A stretch of 64,000 bases of DNA from contig JBBSEX010000007.1 in assembly GCA_038239345.1 (NCBI GenBank), forward strand, positions 186,001 to 250,000, given 5' to 3'. This document shows, piece after piece, positions 32,689 to 41,967 of this stretch (position 1 is the stretch's first letter; each line of letters starts with the position of its first letter). Made by a program: the position numbers and the translations under genes. Under the pieces are notes generated by a model. That model searched no databases, had not been told where the DNA came from, and worked only from the letters and a program-made list of their open reading frames with translations. The DNA is from JBBSEX01 sp038239345 (GTDB taxonomy: Bacteria; Acidobacteriota; Terriglobia; Bryobacterales; Bryobacteraceae).

Positions 32689-34917
32689 TTGAATAAACTA
32701 ACTCTATTTCTATTTCTATGTGGCCGATTAATGGCCCAACCCGCGGACCACATCAGTGGCACCGTGGTCGATCCATCCAACAAGCCTGTTCCCGGCGCGA
32801 AAATTGTCTGTCGAACACTAACCGCCATCACCGATTCCGAAGGCCATTTTTCCTTCGCCACCGATGAGGCCTGCAATGCATCCGTGCAAAAGATCGGCTT
32901 TCCCACTGCCGACAGCAAGCTGATCGCGGCAAGCGATAATCGAATCACGCTGGAATTGCCGACGATCAGCGAGCAGGTCATCGTCACTGCTACGCGAACT
33001 CCAACGCCAATCGAGCAAACCGGTGTCGCGGCGAACGTCATCACGCGTCAGGATTTTGAAGATCGCCAACTACCGCGCGTGTTCGATCTTCTGCGCGAGG
33101 TCCCCGGACTCACGGTGGTGCAAACCAGCCGCAATGGCGGCATTACTTCGCTATTTACCCGCGGATCGAACAGCAATGGAACGATCGTCTTGCTGGACGG
33201 GGTGCCTTTAAACGACCCCGGGGGCTCCATCGATTTCGCGCACATCAGTTCCGCCGGGATTGAGCGCATGGAAGTGATTCGTACACCGGAAAGCGTCTTG
33301 TTCGGAGCCAGCGGATCCAGCGCGGCGGTCCAGCTTTTCACGCAGCGGGGCGATCCGGAAGCGAGGTATCCGCATGGCGAGGTCACATACCAGCGCGGGA
33401 GTTTTCAGACGGATCGCTGGTCGGCGAATCTCAACGGCGGGATTGGTTCACGCCTCGACTACTCGCTGATTGGCGATCAATATCACACTGTCGGGGAATA
33501 TCCCAACGATTATGATCGCGTTACTACCGGCAGCGTTAACCTCGGCTTTCGAATATCGCCGGCGACGCAATTTCGTGGAGTCTTCCGCAGCTTCGATTCG
33601 ATTGCCGGCGCGCCAAACCAGGTTGCCTATCACATTTACGATTTCGATTCTAACTCCGAAGATCGCGACTCGGCTATTTCTCTGCGGCTGGACGACACGC
33701 GCGGCTCGCACTACACGCAGCGAGTCTCATTCGGCTACCACCGCCTGCGCGATCGCTACAACTCAGACGTCTTCGAAGGACCATACGACATCGCCGCACT
33801 TCTACGGACGGAAGAAGGAACGATACCGCGAGTCTACTTCGCTGGTCTTGTAAATCCAGCCAGTCCCCCGGCATCGCTGCCGCCCGCCTACTCCTACGTA
33901 CATCCCGATCCAATCTCGCTCTACCCGTTTCCAGGGCTCTCTATCACTGATCGAACCTCAGCCGGGTATCAAGGAACTTACAGCCATACAGGTGGGACTC
34001 TCACGTTTGGCTACGACTACGAGCGCCAAGCTGGGGCCATCTCCGCTACCGACGTCGAACGTCATAACAATGGCGGCTTCGTGCATGAACAGTACAACTT
34101 CGGCCAGAGAATTTTCCTTACGGGCGGCGCCAGGCTGGAGCGCAGCAGCACCTTTGGGAATAAATTCACTCCGCGCGGCGCCGTCACGTTCTTGCTCTTC
34201 AAGGAACACGGTTTCCTGAACTCCACTCTGCTCCGCTTCAGCGCGGGCCGTGGGATCAATGAACCAACTCTCATTGAGAACTTCGCGCGGGAATCGTTTT
34301 ATGTGGGCAATCCCGCGCTGCGTCCCGAGAAGACTACTAGCTATGAGACCGGTCTTGTGCAGGACTGGTTTGGAAATCGTCTACACACAGAAGTCTCCGT
34401 CTTTCGCAATTCGTTTGAAGACCTGATTTCTTATGTTTCGTTGCCTTATCCGGCTCCGGGAACCTGGGAAAATATTCAGAAAAGTTGGGCTCGTGGCGCG
34501 GAGCTCTCGGGCTCTCTCCGCTTGTTGCGATATGTCCACCTGAACGGCCAATACACTTTCGTCGCGACGAAAATCACCGCCTCCACTTCACCCGATTCCC
34601 TGGTTACCGGAATCGGTCGCGAATTGCTTCGCCGGCCGCGAAACTCGGGATCAGTAACGCTCTCCATCGCGCCACGCCGATTCTCCATCGTGGCTGGTGG
34701 GCGCTTCACCGGGGAACGGCAAGACTCGGACTTCCTGTTTGGCGTCAATCGCAATCCGGGCTATCAAAGCGTTTTTGTGAGCGCTTCTTATCTCGCTACG
34801 AAACATATTGCCCCGTTTTTGCGGATCGATAATCTGCTCGATTCGCACTATGAGGAGGTTCTCGGTTATCCGGCGCTTTCCCGGTACGCCATCGGAGGCA
34901 TTCGAGTGGAATGGTGA
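32689..34917 (+). CDS. btuB: TonB-dependent outer-membrane cobalamin receptor, BtuB-like
   Basis: About 742 residues. The likely start is TTG at 32689 with GAGGGAGAA upstream, giving a clean signal peptide (MNKLTLFLFLCGRLMAQ); a GTG at 32659 would add ten residues before it. The mature protein begins with a carboxypeptidase-regulatory-like domain (ISGTVVDPSNKPVPGAKIV, about 65 residues), common in Bacteroidetes and Acidobacteria receptors. Then come the TonB box region, the plug domain (FDLLREVPGLTVVQTSRNGG, IVLLDGVPLNDPGG) and a 22-strand barrel. A cobalamin riboswitch precedes it and the BtuFCD genes follow, so the substrate is a corrinoid. Confidence 0.92.
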   Translation: MNKLTLFLFLCGRLMAQPADHISGTVVDPSNKPVPGAKIVCRTLTAITDSEGHFSFATDEACNASVQKIGFPTADSKLIAASDNRITLELPTISEQVIVTATRTPTPIEQTGVAANVITRQDFEDRQLPRVFDLLREVPGLTVVQTSRNGGITSLFTRGSNSNGTIVLLDGVPLNDPGGSIDFAHISSAGIERMEVIRTPESVLFGASGSSAAVQLFTQRGDPEARYPHGEVTYQRGSFQTDRWSANLNGGIGSRLDYSLIGDQYHTVGEYPNDYDRVTTGSVNLGFRISPATQFRGVFRSFDSIAGAPNQVAYHIYDFDSNSEDRDSAISLRLDDTRGSHYTQRVSFGYHRLRDRYNSDVFEGPYDIAALLRTEEGTIPRVYFAGLVNPASPPASLPPAYSYVHPDPISLYPFPGLSITDRTSAGYQGTYSHTGGTLTFGYDYERQAGAISATDVERHNNGGFVHEQYNFGQRIFLTGGARLERSSTFGNKFTPRGAVTFLLFKEHGFLNSTLLRFSAGRGINEPTLIENFARESFYVGNPALRPEKTTSYETGLVQDWFGNRLHTEVSVFRNSFEDLISYVSLPYPAPGTWENIQKSWARGAELSGSLRLLRYVHLNGQYTFVATKITASTSPDSLVTGIGRELLRRPRNSGSVTLSIAPRRFSIVAGGRFTGERQDSDFLFGVNRNPGYQSVFVSASYLATKHIAPFLRIDNLLDSHYEEVLGYPALSRYAIGGIRVEW

Positions 34918-35768
34918 AGAAGTTCATCGCGGCGTCGCTGTGCGTCGCGTTTTTGTTGCTTGCTGAGGTGCCGCGGAGAATTGTCTCCACGGCACCCAGC
35001 ATTACCGAGATGCTATACGCGCTCGGGCTCGGCGATAGGGTGGTCGGCGTTACAAAATACTGCCACTATCCACCCGATGCCCAGACCAAGCCGAAGATTG
35101 GCGACTACGTCAACCCCAGCTTGGAAACCATCGCCTCGATGCGGCCTGACCTGGTTATCATTCAACAGAATCCGGTCCAGCTTGCCCGCCGGTTGACGGC
35201 CCTGCACTTGAAGACGCTGGAAATCGATCACGAATCCATCGAGCGGATTTATGTCGCTATTCGAACCATCGGCGATGCCGCGGGAGTGCGACCGCAAGCG
35301 GACCGATTAGTGGCAAAGCTGACCGCCGAGCTGGCCACTATTCGAAACGCCACGTCGAAACGGCCAAGGACTCGCATGATGTTCGTCATCGGCCGTACAC
35401 CAGGTTCGCTCGAGGGTCTTATCGTCGTGGGAAAATCATCCTACTTGAATGAAATTATCGACATCGCCGGGGGTGACAATATCTTTCGCGATGCAATCGC
35501 CGCTTACCCCAATGTCGCGCAGGAACAAGTGCTGGCCCGCAATCCGGAGGTCATTGTAGATATGGGGGAGATGTCGGAAACGGAGGGCGTAACGGAACTG
35601 CAAAAGCAGTCGGTGGTGAAGCTCTGGGGCCGTTACCCGACATTGGCGGCCGTCAGGAAGCATCGGGTGGTGGCGGTGGCATCGGACATCTTCGTCGTGC
35701 CTGGCCCGCGCGTTACCGAGGCCGCTCGGGCATTCGCCGCAATCCTGCAACCGGAGGCGCATTTCTGA
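34911..35768 (+). CDS. btuF: Cobalamin-binding periplasmic protein BtuF
   Basis: A 285-residue class III substrate-binding protein with signal peptide (VKKFIAASLCVAFLLLAE). RRIVSTAPSITEMLYALGLGDRVVGVTKYCHYP and the glycine-rich IDIAGGDNIF are typical of BtuF-like proteins, with the long interdomain helix rather than a flexible hinge. It overlaps the receptor by seven bases. It delivers corrinoids to BtuCD. A corrinoid rather than an iron siderophore is indicated by the riboswitch and the cob genes of the same operon. Confidence 0.92.
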   Translation: MVKKFIAASLCVAFLLLAEVPRRIVSTAPSITEMLYALGLGDRVVGVTKYCHYPPDAQTKPKIGDYVNPSLETIASMRPDLVIIQQNPVQLARRLTALHLKTLEIDHESIERIYVAIRTIGDAAGVRPQADRLVAKLTAELATIRNATSKRPRTRMMFVIGRTPGSLEGLIVVGKSSYLNEIIDIAGGDNIFRDAIAAYPNVAQEQVLARNPEVIVDMGEMSETEGVTELQKQSVVKLWGRYPTLAAVRKHRVVAVASDIFVVPGPRVTEAARAFAAILQPEAHF

Positions 35769-36532
35769 GCGCGCGTTTCGTACTTAGCCACGCCGGTCTT
35801 CGATACGGGGATGTGCGCGTATTGCACGATATTACGATTCAATTCCCAACATCCGGACTGGTCTCCCTAGTGGGTCCGAACGGAGCGGGCAAGTCCACCA
35901 TGCTCGGCATCATGGCGGGCTTACAAACGAATTACGACGGCTCATGTACCTACGCCGGGATTGAAGTCCGGAAGTGGCAACGGCGAGCTTTGGCACGGCT
36001 CATATCGTTCGTGCCGCAAGCGTTGCGACTGGAATTTCCTTTCACGGTGGAGCAAGTTGTCTTTATGGGACGCACGCCCTTTTGCGACGGTCTATTTGAA
36101 TCGCCCGGCGATCGCGCCGCTGTGGAAAACGCAATGCATTCCACGGACACGGGTGGGTTTCGCGGCCGTGATTTTCGCACGCTCAGCGGCGGCGAACGGC
36201 AGCGCGTGATTCTCGCTTCGGCCCTCGCCCAAAGCCCGGAAACGCTGATCCTGGATGAGCCAACTACTTTTCTCGATCTGAGTCATCAACTGGCAATTTA
36301 TCGACTCCTGCGTCAGCTTGCGAATCAAGGTCTGCTAATCATCGCGGCCACGCATGACCTGAATCTCGCGCTGACTTATTCGGATCAAATCGTGCTTCTC
36401 GATCATGGTTCCGTCGTCGCTGAAGGACCGCCAGCCGAGGTACTGGTGCCCTCCCGCATTCAATCTGTCTTCGGCGTTGCCGCGCAAGTGCAGCAAGATC
36501 TGGCGGGCCGCGGCTGGATCACGTATGGCTAG
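35765..36532 (+). CDS. btuD: Cobalamin ABC transporter ATPase BtuD, probable CTG start
   Basis: ATPase of the corrinoid importer. Walker A is GPNGAGKST, the signature is LSGGERQRV, Walker B is LILDEPTTFLDLS and the switch His is in ATHDLNLAL. The first ATG/GTG/TTG-type start, GTG 35813, would delete the first strand and the A-loop Tyr in GLRYGDVRVL. The frame is open back to CTG at 35765, which lies seven bases after GGAGG and overlaps the btuF stop (CTGA), giving 255 residues of normal length. I therefore prefer the CTG start. The stop overlaps btuC. Confidence 0.88.
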   Translation: MSARFVLSHAGLRYGDVRVLHDITIQFPTSGLVSLVGPNGAGKSTMLGIMAGLQTNYDGSCTYAGIEVRKWQRRALARLISFVPQALRLEFPFTVEQVVFMGRTPFCDGLFESPGDRAAVENAMHSTDTGGFRGRDFRTLSGGERQRVILASALAQSPETLILDEPTTFLDLSHQLAIYRLLRQLANQGLLIIAATHDLNLALTYSDQIVLLDHGSVVAEGPPAEVLVPSRIQSVFGVAAQVQQDLAGRGWITYG

Positions 36533-37517
36533 CATCCGGCCGTCGATTGCCATCGCTGTCTCAGCCGCCATTCTCGCCCTCGTGGCGATTGTGACGCCGC
36601 TGATCGGAGCCACGCACATCGATTATGGGCGTGCTTTTGCCGGCATATCGCCTGACCACGAAATTCTCTTTTACGCCCGCATTCCACGCGTGCTGCTGTC
36701 ACTGCTGGCCGGCGGCGCGTTATCGGTCACGGGCCTTTTGTTCCAGGCACTCCTGCGCGATGCACTCGCCGAACCCTATACCCTGGGCATCTCTAGCGGA
36801 GCTTCGTTCGGGGCGGTTCTGGCGATTTCATTCGGCTGGCGAACGTTTGGCGGATTCTCCAGTGTCTGGATCGCAGCGTTTGCCGGGGCTGGCATCGCGC
36901 TGATAGCGGTACTCGCCATCGCTTACGAAGGACAGCGGATGTCTTCGTTTACGCTTCTGCTGGCAGGAGTCACCATCAACAGCATCTCGCTCGCGCTTAT
37001 TCTTTTTATCCACAACATCGGCACGTTCTCACAGTCATTCGCCATCACCCGATGGCTTATGGGTGGGATCGACGCCGTCGAATATCCTACTCTCGCCTGG
37101 CTCGCGGCCATGGTTCTAGTGGTGTCCATCTTAATCTTTCTTCGGGCTCGCGATTGGAACCTGATCGCGGTTGGTGAGGAATGGGCAGCGGCTCGCGGGA
37201 TCGCCGTCAACCGTGTGATGCTCTTCGGATATTTCGCCGGCTCCATTCTTACCGGCTCGATTACGGCCCTGACGGGACCCATCGGATTCGTCGGCCTCAT
37301 CGTTCCCCACGCCCTGCGCATGCGGCTCGGCGCGGATCATCGCGTTCTTATCCCCTGTTCGATTTTTCTCGGCGCGGCGTTCCTCGGCATTTGCGACACA
37401 GCCGCGCGCACTATCCTCGCTCCGACTGAGGTCCCGGTTGGCGTCATCACGGCACTGCTCGGCGGACCCTTTTTTCTTTGGCTATTGCGATCCAAGCGGA
37501 GAAGCTTGTGGCTGTGA
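36525..37517 (+). CDS. btuC: Cobalamin ABC transporter permease BtuC
   Basis: A 330-residue FecCD/BtuC-family permease with about ten transmembrane helices. ILFYARIPRVLLSLLAGGALSVTGLLFQALLRDALAEPYTLGISSGA is the highly conserved N-terminal block (read in parts), and GPIGFVGLIVPHALRMRLG is the coupling region. The start ATG at 36525 overlaps the btuD stop by eight bases; upstream in-frame starts lie inside btuD. Forms the membrane channel with BtuD and BtuF. Confidence 0.93.
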   Translation: MASIRPSIAIAVSAAILALVAIVTPLIGATHIDYGRAFAGISPDHEILFYARIPRVLLSLLAGGALSVTGLLFQALLRDALAEPYTLGISSGASFGAVLAISFGWRTFGGFSSVWIAAFAGAGIALIAVLAIAYEGQRMSSFTLLLAGVTINSISLALILFIHNIGTFSQSFAITRWLMGGIDAVEYPTLAWLAAMVLVVSILIFLRARDWNLIAVGEEWAAARGIAVNRVMLFGYFAGSILTGSITALTGPIGFVGLIVPHALRMRLGADHRVLIPCSIFLGAAFLGICDTAARTILAPTEVPVGVITALLGGPFFLWLLRSKRRSLWL

Positions 37518-38002
37518 TCCTTATCGGCGGGGGAGCTCGCAGCGGGAAAAGCCGTTATGCGCTGGAACTCGCCCGACAGCGTGGCCAGCGACTGGGCTTC
37601 GTTGCTACCGGGCAGCCTTACGATGACGAAATGCGGGATCGCATCGCCTTGCACCAACAGGAGCGCGACCCTATCTTCAGCACGATCGAGGAACCTATCG
37701 ACGTCGCTCGCGTGCTTGGCGACACTACTTTCGACGTCATCGTGGTCGATTGCCTCACGCTATGGCTGAATAATATTCTTGATCGCGACGTCGAAGCCGA
37801 ATTTGACAGCCTCATCGCCGCCGTTCGGGAATCACCCGCTCAGATAATCTTTGTTACTAATGAAGTCGGCTGTGGCATCGTTCCCGATAACGCCCTTGCT
37901 CGCCGCTTTCGTGACGATGCGGGCCGCCTCAACAGCCGCGTCGCCGCCGTCGCGACGGAAGTCTACTGGATGGTGTTTGGCTGCCCGATGAAAATAAAGT
38001 GA
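37508..38002 (+). CDS. cobU: Adenosylcobinamide kinase / adenosylcobinamide-phosphate guanylyltransferase CobU
   Basis: Bifunctional enzyme activating adenosylcobinamide with GTP, the first step of nucleotide-loop assembly. The 164 residues carry the P-loop GGGARSGKSRYA near the N-terminus, then VDCLTLWLNN and VTNEVGCGIVPDNALARRFRDDAGRLN, all family marks. GTG at 37508, with GGAG six bases upstream, is the preferred start; GTG at 37514, overlapping the btuC stop (GTGA), is possible. The kinase acts on imported corrinoids lacking a lower ligand. Confidence 0.93.
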   Translation: MAVILIGGGARSGKSRYALELARQRGQRLGFVATGQPYDDEMRDRIALHQQERDPIFSTIEEPIDVARVLGDTTFDVIVVDCLTLWLNNILDRDVEAEFDSLIAAVRESPAQIIFVTNEVGCGIVPDNALARRFRDDAGRLNSRVAAVATEVYWMVFGCPMKIK

Positions 38003-38004
38003 CC

Positions 38005-38751
38005 ATGTTTCGTAATCTCATCGGCGCGTTCCAGATTCTCACCATCATCCCGGTGCCGTCGTTGCGGGCGCCGGCCGAGCCCGGTCAAGCGGCGGTTTTC
38101 TTCCCTTTCGTTGGCGCGCTACTTGGGGTTCTGGGCGCCGGCCTTTATCTGATACTCAGTATCGCGATTCCAACATCCCTCGCCGCCTTGCTCACTATCG
38201 CCTTCTGGGCCTGGATTGGTGGCGCGCTCCATGAGGATGGAATTGCCGATACAGCGGATGCCCTTCGCGCGGGCCGCACAGTGGATCGTATGATGGCGAT
38301 CTTAAAGGATAGCCGGATCGGGGTCTTCGGCGCTCTCGCGTTATTCGTCACGTTCCTGATCCGCTGGCAATCGGTGGCCGCCATCCCCGTTAAGCCGGTG
38401 TTCGAATTCGTCGCCATCCTGGTTGCCAGCCAAGCCGTCTCGCGCGCCGCCCTGGTGGTGATGGCTTGGATTTCGCGACCCGCTGGAATTGGACTCGCGT
38501 TCGGTTTCTGTTCCTCGCTTACTACTTCGGCCGCCATCGTCGCCATCCTGCAGGGCATACTTTTCGCCTTCCTCTGCGGCGCACGGGCCGGCGCGATCGT
38601 CGTACTCGGCGCGTACATTCTGATTCGCATTCTCCGTGAGTGGTTCTACAAACGGCTCGGTGGTATCACGGGCGATTGCCTGGGGACCACAAGCCAAATA
38701 GTCGAGTGCTTCGTCCTGCTGGTATTCACATGCCGAAACTGTATCTCGTAA
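38005..38751 (+). CDS. cobS: Adenosylcobinamide-GDP ribazoletransferase CobS
   Basis: A membrane enzyme of 248 residues joining adenosylcobinamide-GDP and alpha-ribazole (phosphate) to give cobalamin. LIGAFQILTIIPVP, FFPFVGALLG, GALHEDGIADTADALRAG (with the metal-binding acidic DGxAD segment) and RIGVFGALAL are diagnostic. The ATG at 38005 is preferred; GTG at 37999 overlapping the cobU stop would add two residues. Its 3' end overlaps the next gene by 22 bases. Confidence 0.93.
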   Translation: MFRNLIGAFQILTIIPVPSLRAPAEPGQAAVFFPFVGALLGVLGAGLYLILSIAIPTSLAALLTIAFWAWIGGALHEDGIADTADALRAGRTVDRMMAILKDSRIGVFGALALFVTFLIRWQSVAAIPVKPVFEFVAILVASQAVSRAALVVMAWISRPAGIGLAFGFCSSLTTSAAIVAILQGILFAFLCGARAGAIVVLGAYILIRILREWFYKRLGGITGDCLGTTSQIVECFVLLVFTCRNCIS

Positions 38752-39236
38752 GACACGCCGAGCCGGAACGCAGCGACAGCCTTCTGGGTAGCTTCGATGC
38801 GCCGCTTACCGCGCAGGGCCGTCTTACCAGGATTTCTTTGCCCGAACCCGCGGCCGCCGTTTACACAAGTCCGCTAATTCGCGCGCGTGAAACCGCGCTG
38901 CAACTGGCTCCGGAAATTGTCGTTATAGACGGTCTGCGCGAAATATCTTACGGCGAATGGGATGGGCTCCGCTGGGCCGACATTGAACGACGCGATCCAG
39001 AACTTGCTCGCGCCAAATTGAACGATTGGTTCCACGTCACGGCCCCTAATGGTGAGCCTTGGGATGAGTTCCGCGTGCGGGTTCGCAGTGCCCTCGATCG
39101 GGTGCTGGCGGGCCCTATGCCCGCTGTCGTCATCGGACATTCAGCGGTGAATTCCATCATTCACGAAGCCCTGATCGGACAAGACCCTTTTGAGTTCCGG
39201 CAGGCCCATGGCGAGGTTTTCGAATATGAATTCTGA
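38730..39236 (+). CDS. cobC: Histidine phosphatase, probable alpha-ribazole phosphatase CobC
   Basis: A 168-residue histidine phosphatase with phospho-acceptor His in LVRHAEPE, the second Arg in RARETALQLA, Glu in ISYGEWDGL and the second catalytic His in VVIGHSAV. The family includes CobC, which removes the phosphate from alpha-ribazole or cobalamin 5'-phosphate. The position between cobS and cobT makes this role likely; sequence alone would allow a phosphoglycerate-mutase-like function. It begins inside the end of cobS (22-base overlap). Confidence 0.85.
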   Translation: MPKLYLVRHAEPERSDSLLGSFDAPLTAQGRLTRISLPEPAAAVYTSPLIRARETALQLAPEIVVIDGLREISYGEWDGLRWADIERRDPELARAKLNDWFHVTAPNGEPWDEFRVRVRSALDRVLAGPMPAVVIGHSAVNSIIHEALIGQDPFEFRQAHGEVFEYEF

Positions 39237-40215
39237 ACTAGCGTCGCGCATCCAAACGCGGCTTGACTCACTCACCAAACCGCCCGGCAGCCTCGGCAAA
39301 CTGGAGCAACTTGCGCTTCGCTTCGGCTTGATCCGCGGCACCGCCATGCCCACTATCCATAAGAAAGTGATGTACGTCTTCTGCGCCGACCATGGCATCG
39401 CAGCCGAAGGTGTCAGCGCCTTTCCTCAGGCAGTGACGCGCCAGATGGTGCTCAATTTCTTGGCCGGCGGCGCAGCCATCAATGTCCTCTGCCGCCACCA
39501 CGCAATCGATCCACGCATCGTCGATTGCGGCGTGATCGGACCTGCCGCGCCTGGCGTAATCAATCACAAGATCGCCGAAAGCACGCGCAACTTCGCGCAC
39601 GAGCTGGCGATGACCCGGGCTCAGGCTGAGCAAGCGATTGCTATCGGCCGCGACCTCGCGCGTGATTGCGATATTCTCGGCGCGGGGGAAATGGGAATTG
39701 GAAACACCACGTGCGCCGCAACTTTACTCAGCGCGTTCACCGGCCTCGACCCCAGCGAGACTGCAGGCCGCGGCACCGGGCTCACGGCGGACGCGTTGGC
39801 CCATAAAACGGGAGTCATCCGCGCCGCCCTCGCTCTGCATCACCTCGATCCGCAGGATCCCATCGGGGTACTCGCTGCGGTCGGTGGCTTTGAGATCGGC
39901 GCAATAACCGGCCTGATTCTCGGTGGCGCGGAACGCGGTATCCCAGTCATGCTCGACGGATTCATATCGTGTTCGGCGGCCCTCGTCGCCCGGGCAATCG
40001 AACCCAAGTGTCTCGATGCCGTCTTTTTCTCGCACCGTTCCGCGGAGCGCGGTCACAAGCGAATGTTGGAAGCGCTTAATGCCGAACCGCTACTAGATCT
40101 TGCAATGCGATTAGGTGAAGGCTCAGGCGCGGCATTGGGGATCGGCCTGGTGGAAGCTGCCGTCAAGCTGTATAACGAGATGGCCACCTTCAGCAGCGCC
40201 GGGGTATCGAGCTAG
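39226..40215 (+). CDS. cobT: Nicotinate-nucleotide:dimethylbenzimidazole phosphoribosyltransferase CobT
   Basis: Activates the lower ligand base to alpha-ribazole phosphate. A 329-residue protein starting ATG at 39226 (11-base overlap with the phosphatase). SLTKPPGSLGKLEQLA, FCADHGIAAEGVSAFPQAVT, GEMGIGNTTCAA, GRGTGL and the C-terminal LGEGSGAALG with catalytic Glu298 match CobT. It ends the B12 operon; its stop overlaps the stop of the convergent MATE gene. Confidence 0.95.
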   Translation: MNSELASRIQTRLDSLTKPPGSLGKLEQLALRFGLIRGTAMPTIHKKVMYVFCADHGIAAEGVSAFPQAVTRQMVLNFLAGGAAINVLCRHHAIDPRIVDCGVIGPAAPGVINHKIAESTRNFAHELAMTRAQAEQAIAIGRDLARDCDILGAGEMGIGNTTCAATLLSAFTGLDPSETAGRGTGLTADALAHKTGVIRAALALHHLDPQDPIGVLAAVGGFEIGAITGLILGGAERGIPVMLDGFISCSAALVARAIEPKCLDAVFFSHRSAERGHKRMLEALNAEPLLDLAMRLGEGSGAALGIGLVEAAVKLYNEMATFSSAGVSS

Positions 40216-41624
40216 ACCTTTTGCAATTTCCATTTTCCCCGCCGGAAAGCAAGCACGCTTGCGACGGCTAAGACGGACTCCGCGATTGGGATAGCCAGAA
40301 AGACGCTTCGCGGCCCCAAATGCGCGTGAAACGCCAGCACGTAGGCCAAGGGAATTTGAAACAACCAATAACAAAAGACATTAAGGATGGTGGGCGTCAC
40401 CGTATCGCCGGCGCCGTTGAACGATTGCACCATCACCATTCCGAATGCATAGAAAATATTGGCCGAACTCACCAGCCGCAGGCAGCTGGATGCGATAACA
40501 GCTACGGCTTGATCTTGTGTGAAGATGCCGATGATCTGCTCCGCAAAGCACATGAACACGATAGAAACGGACCCCAGGAAGATCATGTTGTACAGTCCGG
40601 CCATCCACGCCGATCTTTCCGCACGCTCCGGTTTCCCCGCGCCAAGGTTCTGGCCCACCAGCGTTGCCGCCGCATTGCTCATGCCCCACGATGGCAATAT
40701 GGCGAAGACGATGACACGCAGTCCCAAGGTGTAACCGGCGATTGCCGGCGCCCCAAATGTTGAGATGATACGCACCAGTCCAATCCAACTCCCCATCGGA
40801 ATGAAGTACTGAAACATCCCGCCTAGCGAAAGGCGCAGCAGGCGGACCATCACTGGAACATCCAGGCGAATTTGATTACGCCCGATAACGATCCGTCCGC
40901 GCCCTTGAGAAAGCATCCAGAACTGAAAGAGCACGCCCACGCCGCGGCCAATCGTAGTGCCCACCGCGGACCCGGCCAGGCCCATCGCGGGGAACGGACC
41001 CAGGCCGAAGATCAAGCAGGGATTCAACACGATGTTGATCGCATTCGCTAGCCAGAGCGCCCGCATAGCGACAGCCGGATCGCCCGACCCGCGAAAGATC
41101 GCGTTCATCAGGAACAACAAAAAGATCGTTCCGCTACTGCCCAGAACAATTCGCGTGAACGTGTGGCCGGTGGCTATCACGCTCGGCGGCGCACCCATCA
41201 GCTGCAATAGTGAGGCGCCATAGACGACACCGAGTAAGCCCACTAGTAGCGAAACTGCCAGGCCGATCGCAATCGACTGCACGGCCGCCACTGCCGCCTG
41301 TTCTGGATTCTTCTCGCCGATGCGCCGCGCTACCACCGCAGTAGTCGCCATGCTTAAGCCAAGGGCAACCGCGAAGAGCAGTGTCAGCATCGATTCGGTT
41401 AGCCCGACCGTCGCCACCGCGTCCTGCCCCAACTTCGCCACGAAGAACACGTCGACAATGCCGAACAAGCTCTCCATCATCATTTCGAGAACCATCGGAA
41501 TCGCCAGGAGCGTGATGGCGCGGCCGATGCTGCCCTCGGTATAGTCGCGTGCGGATCCGCTTAGCGCCTCGCGCAACGAGGGAAAGAATCCACGCGGATT
41601 CGGAGTACTGACTTCTAACGACAC
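40212..41624 (-). CDS. MATE-family multidrug/sodium antiporter
   Basis: A 470-residue membrane protein with twelve hydrophobic segments in two related halves. The first half has IGRAITLLAIPMVLEMMMESLFGIVDVFFVAKLG and LLFAVALGLSMATTAVVARRIGEK; the second repeats this as GWGMSNAAATLVGQNLGAGKPE. This is the NorM/DinF-type pattern. Substrate is unknown. It is convergent with cobT, sharing a stop region, and starts 25 bases after the TPR gene stop. Confidence 0.9.
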   Translation of the reverse strand: MSLEVSTPNPRGFFPSLREALSGSARDYTEGSIGRAITLLAIPMVLEMMMESLFGIVDVFFVAKLGQDAVATVGLTESMLTLLFAVALGLSMATTAVVARRIGEKNPEQAAVAAVQSIAIGLAVSLLVGLLGVVYGASLLQLMGAPPSVIATGHTFTRIVLGSSGTIFLLFLMNAIFRGSGDPAVAMRALWLANAINIVLNPCLIFGLGPFPAMGLAGSAVGTTIGRGVGVLFQFWMLSQGRGRIVIGRNQIRLDVPVMVRLLRLSLGGMFQYFIPMGSWIGLVRIISTFGAPAIAGYTLGLRVIVFAILPSWGMSNAAATLVGQNLGAGKPERAERSAWMAGLYNMIFLGSVSIVFMCFAEQIIGIFTQDQAVAVIASSCLRLVSSANIFYAFGMVMVQSFNGAGDTVTPTILNVFCYWLFQIPLAYVLAFHAHLGPRSVFLAIPIAESVLAVASVLAFRRGKWKLQKV

Positions 41625-41649
41625 TGCAACCTACTTTAGGAAGATTTAT

Positions 41650-41967
41650 TTAGTCGCCGAGAATATCCAGCGCCGCTTGCATTTCACTCAGCGCATGCTG
41701 ATTTCCAAGGCGGGTAGTGACCGCGACCCCGCGCCGGTAATACTCCCGCGCTTCGTCGATCCGGCCAAGTTTTTCCAGCGTCTGCCCACCGTGAAAATAA
41801 GCAGCGTGATAATCCGGATTCTCGGCAAGCAGCGATTCGTACTCCGCCACGGCGCCCGGCAAATCGCCGCTACGTCCGTATTCATTGGCCAAACCATAGC
41901 GGATGAAGCTGTCGCTCGGGTTTTGCGCCAACAGGTTTTTGAGCGTCTCCAACCGGGTATTGTCCAT
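41650..41967 (-). CDS. Small tetratricopeptide-repeat protein
   Basis: A 105-residue soluble protein consisting of about two and a half TPR units (SFIRYGLANEYGRSGDLPGAVAEYESLL, then YHAAYFHGGQTLEKLGRIDEAREYY). No catalytic motif, so a scaffold or adaptor role is expected. Its ATG shares the CATG tetranucleotide with the divergent gene on the other strand. A -10-like TAAAAT (41992-41987 on the minus strand, approximately) lies about ten bases upstream of the ATG. Confidence 0.85.
   Translation of the reverse strand: MDNTRLETLKNLLAQNPSDSFIRYGLANEYGRSGDLPGAVAEYESLLAENPDYHAAYFHGGQTLEKLGRIDEAREYYRRGVAVTTRLGNQHALSEMQAALDILGD

Noticed and set aside
34911..35768. Siderophore-type iron importer instead of a corrinoid importer
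   Set aside because: The preceding cobalamin riboswitch and the following cobU, cobS and cobT genes indicate corrinoid transport.
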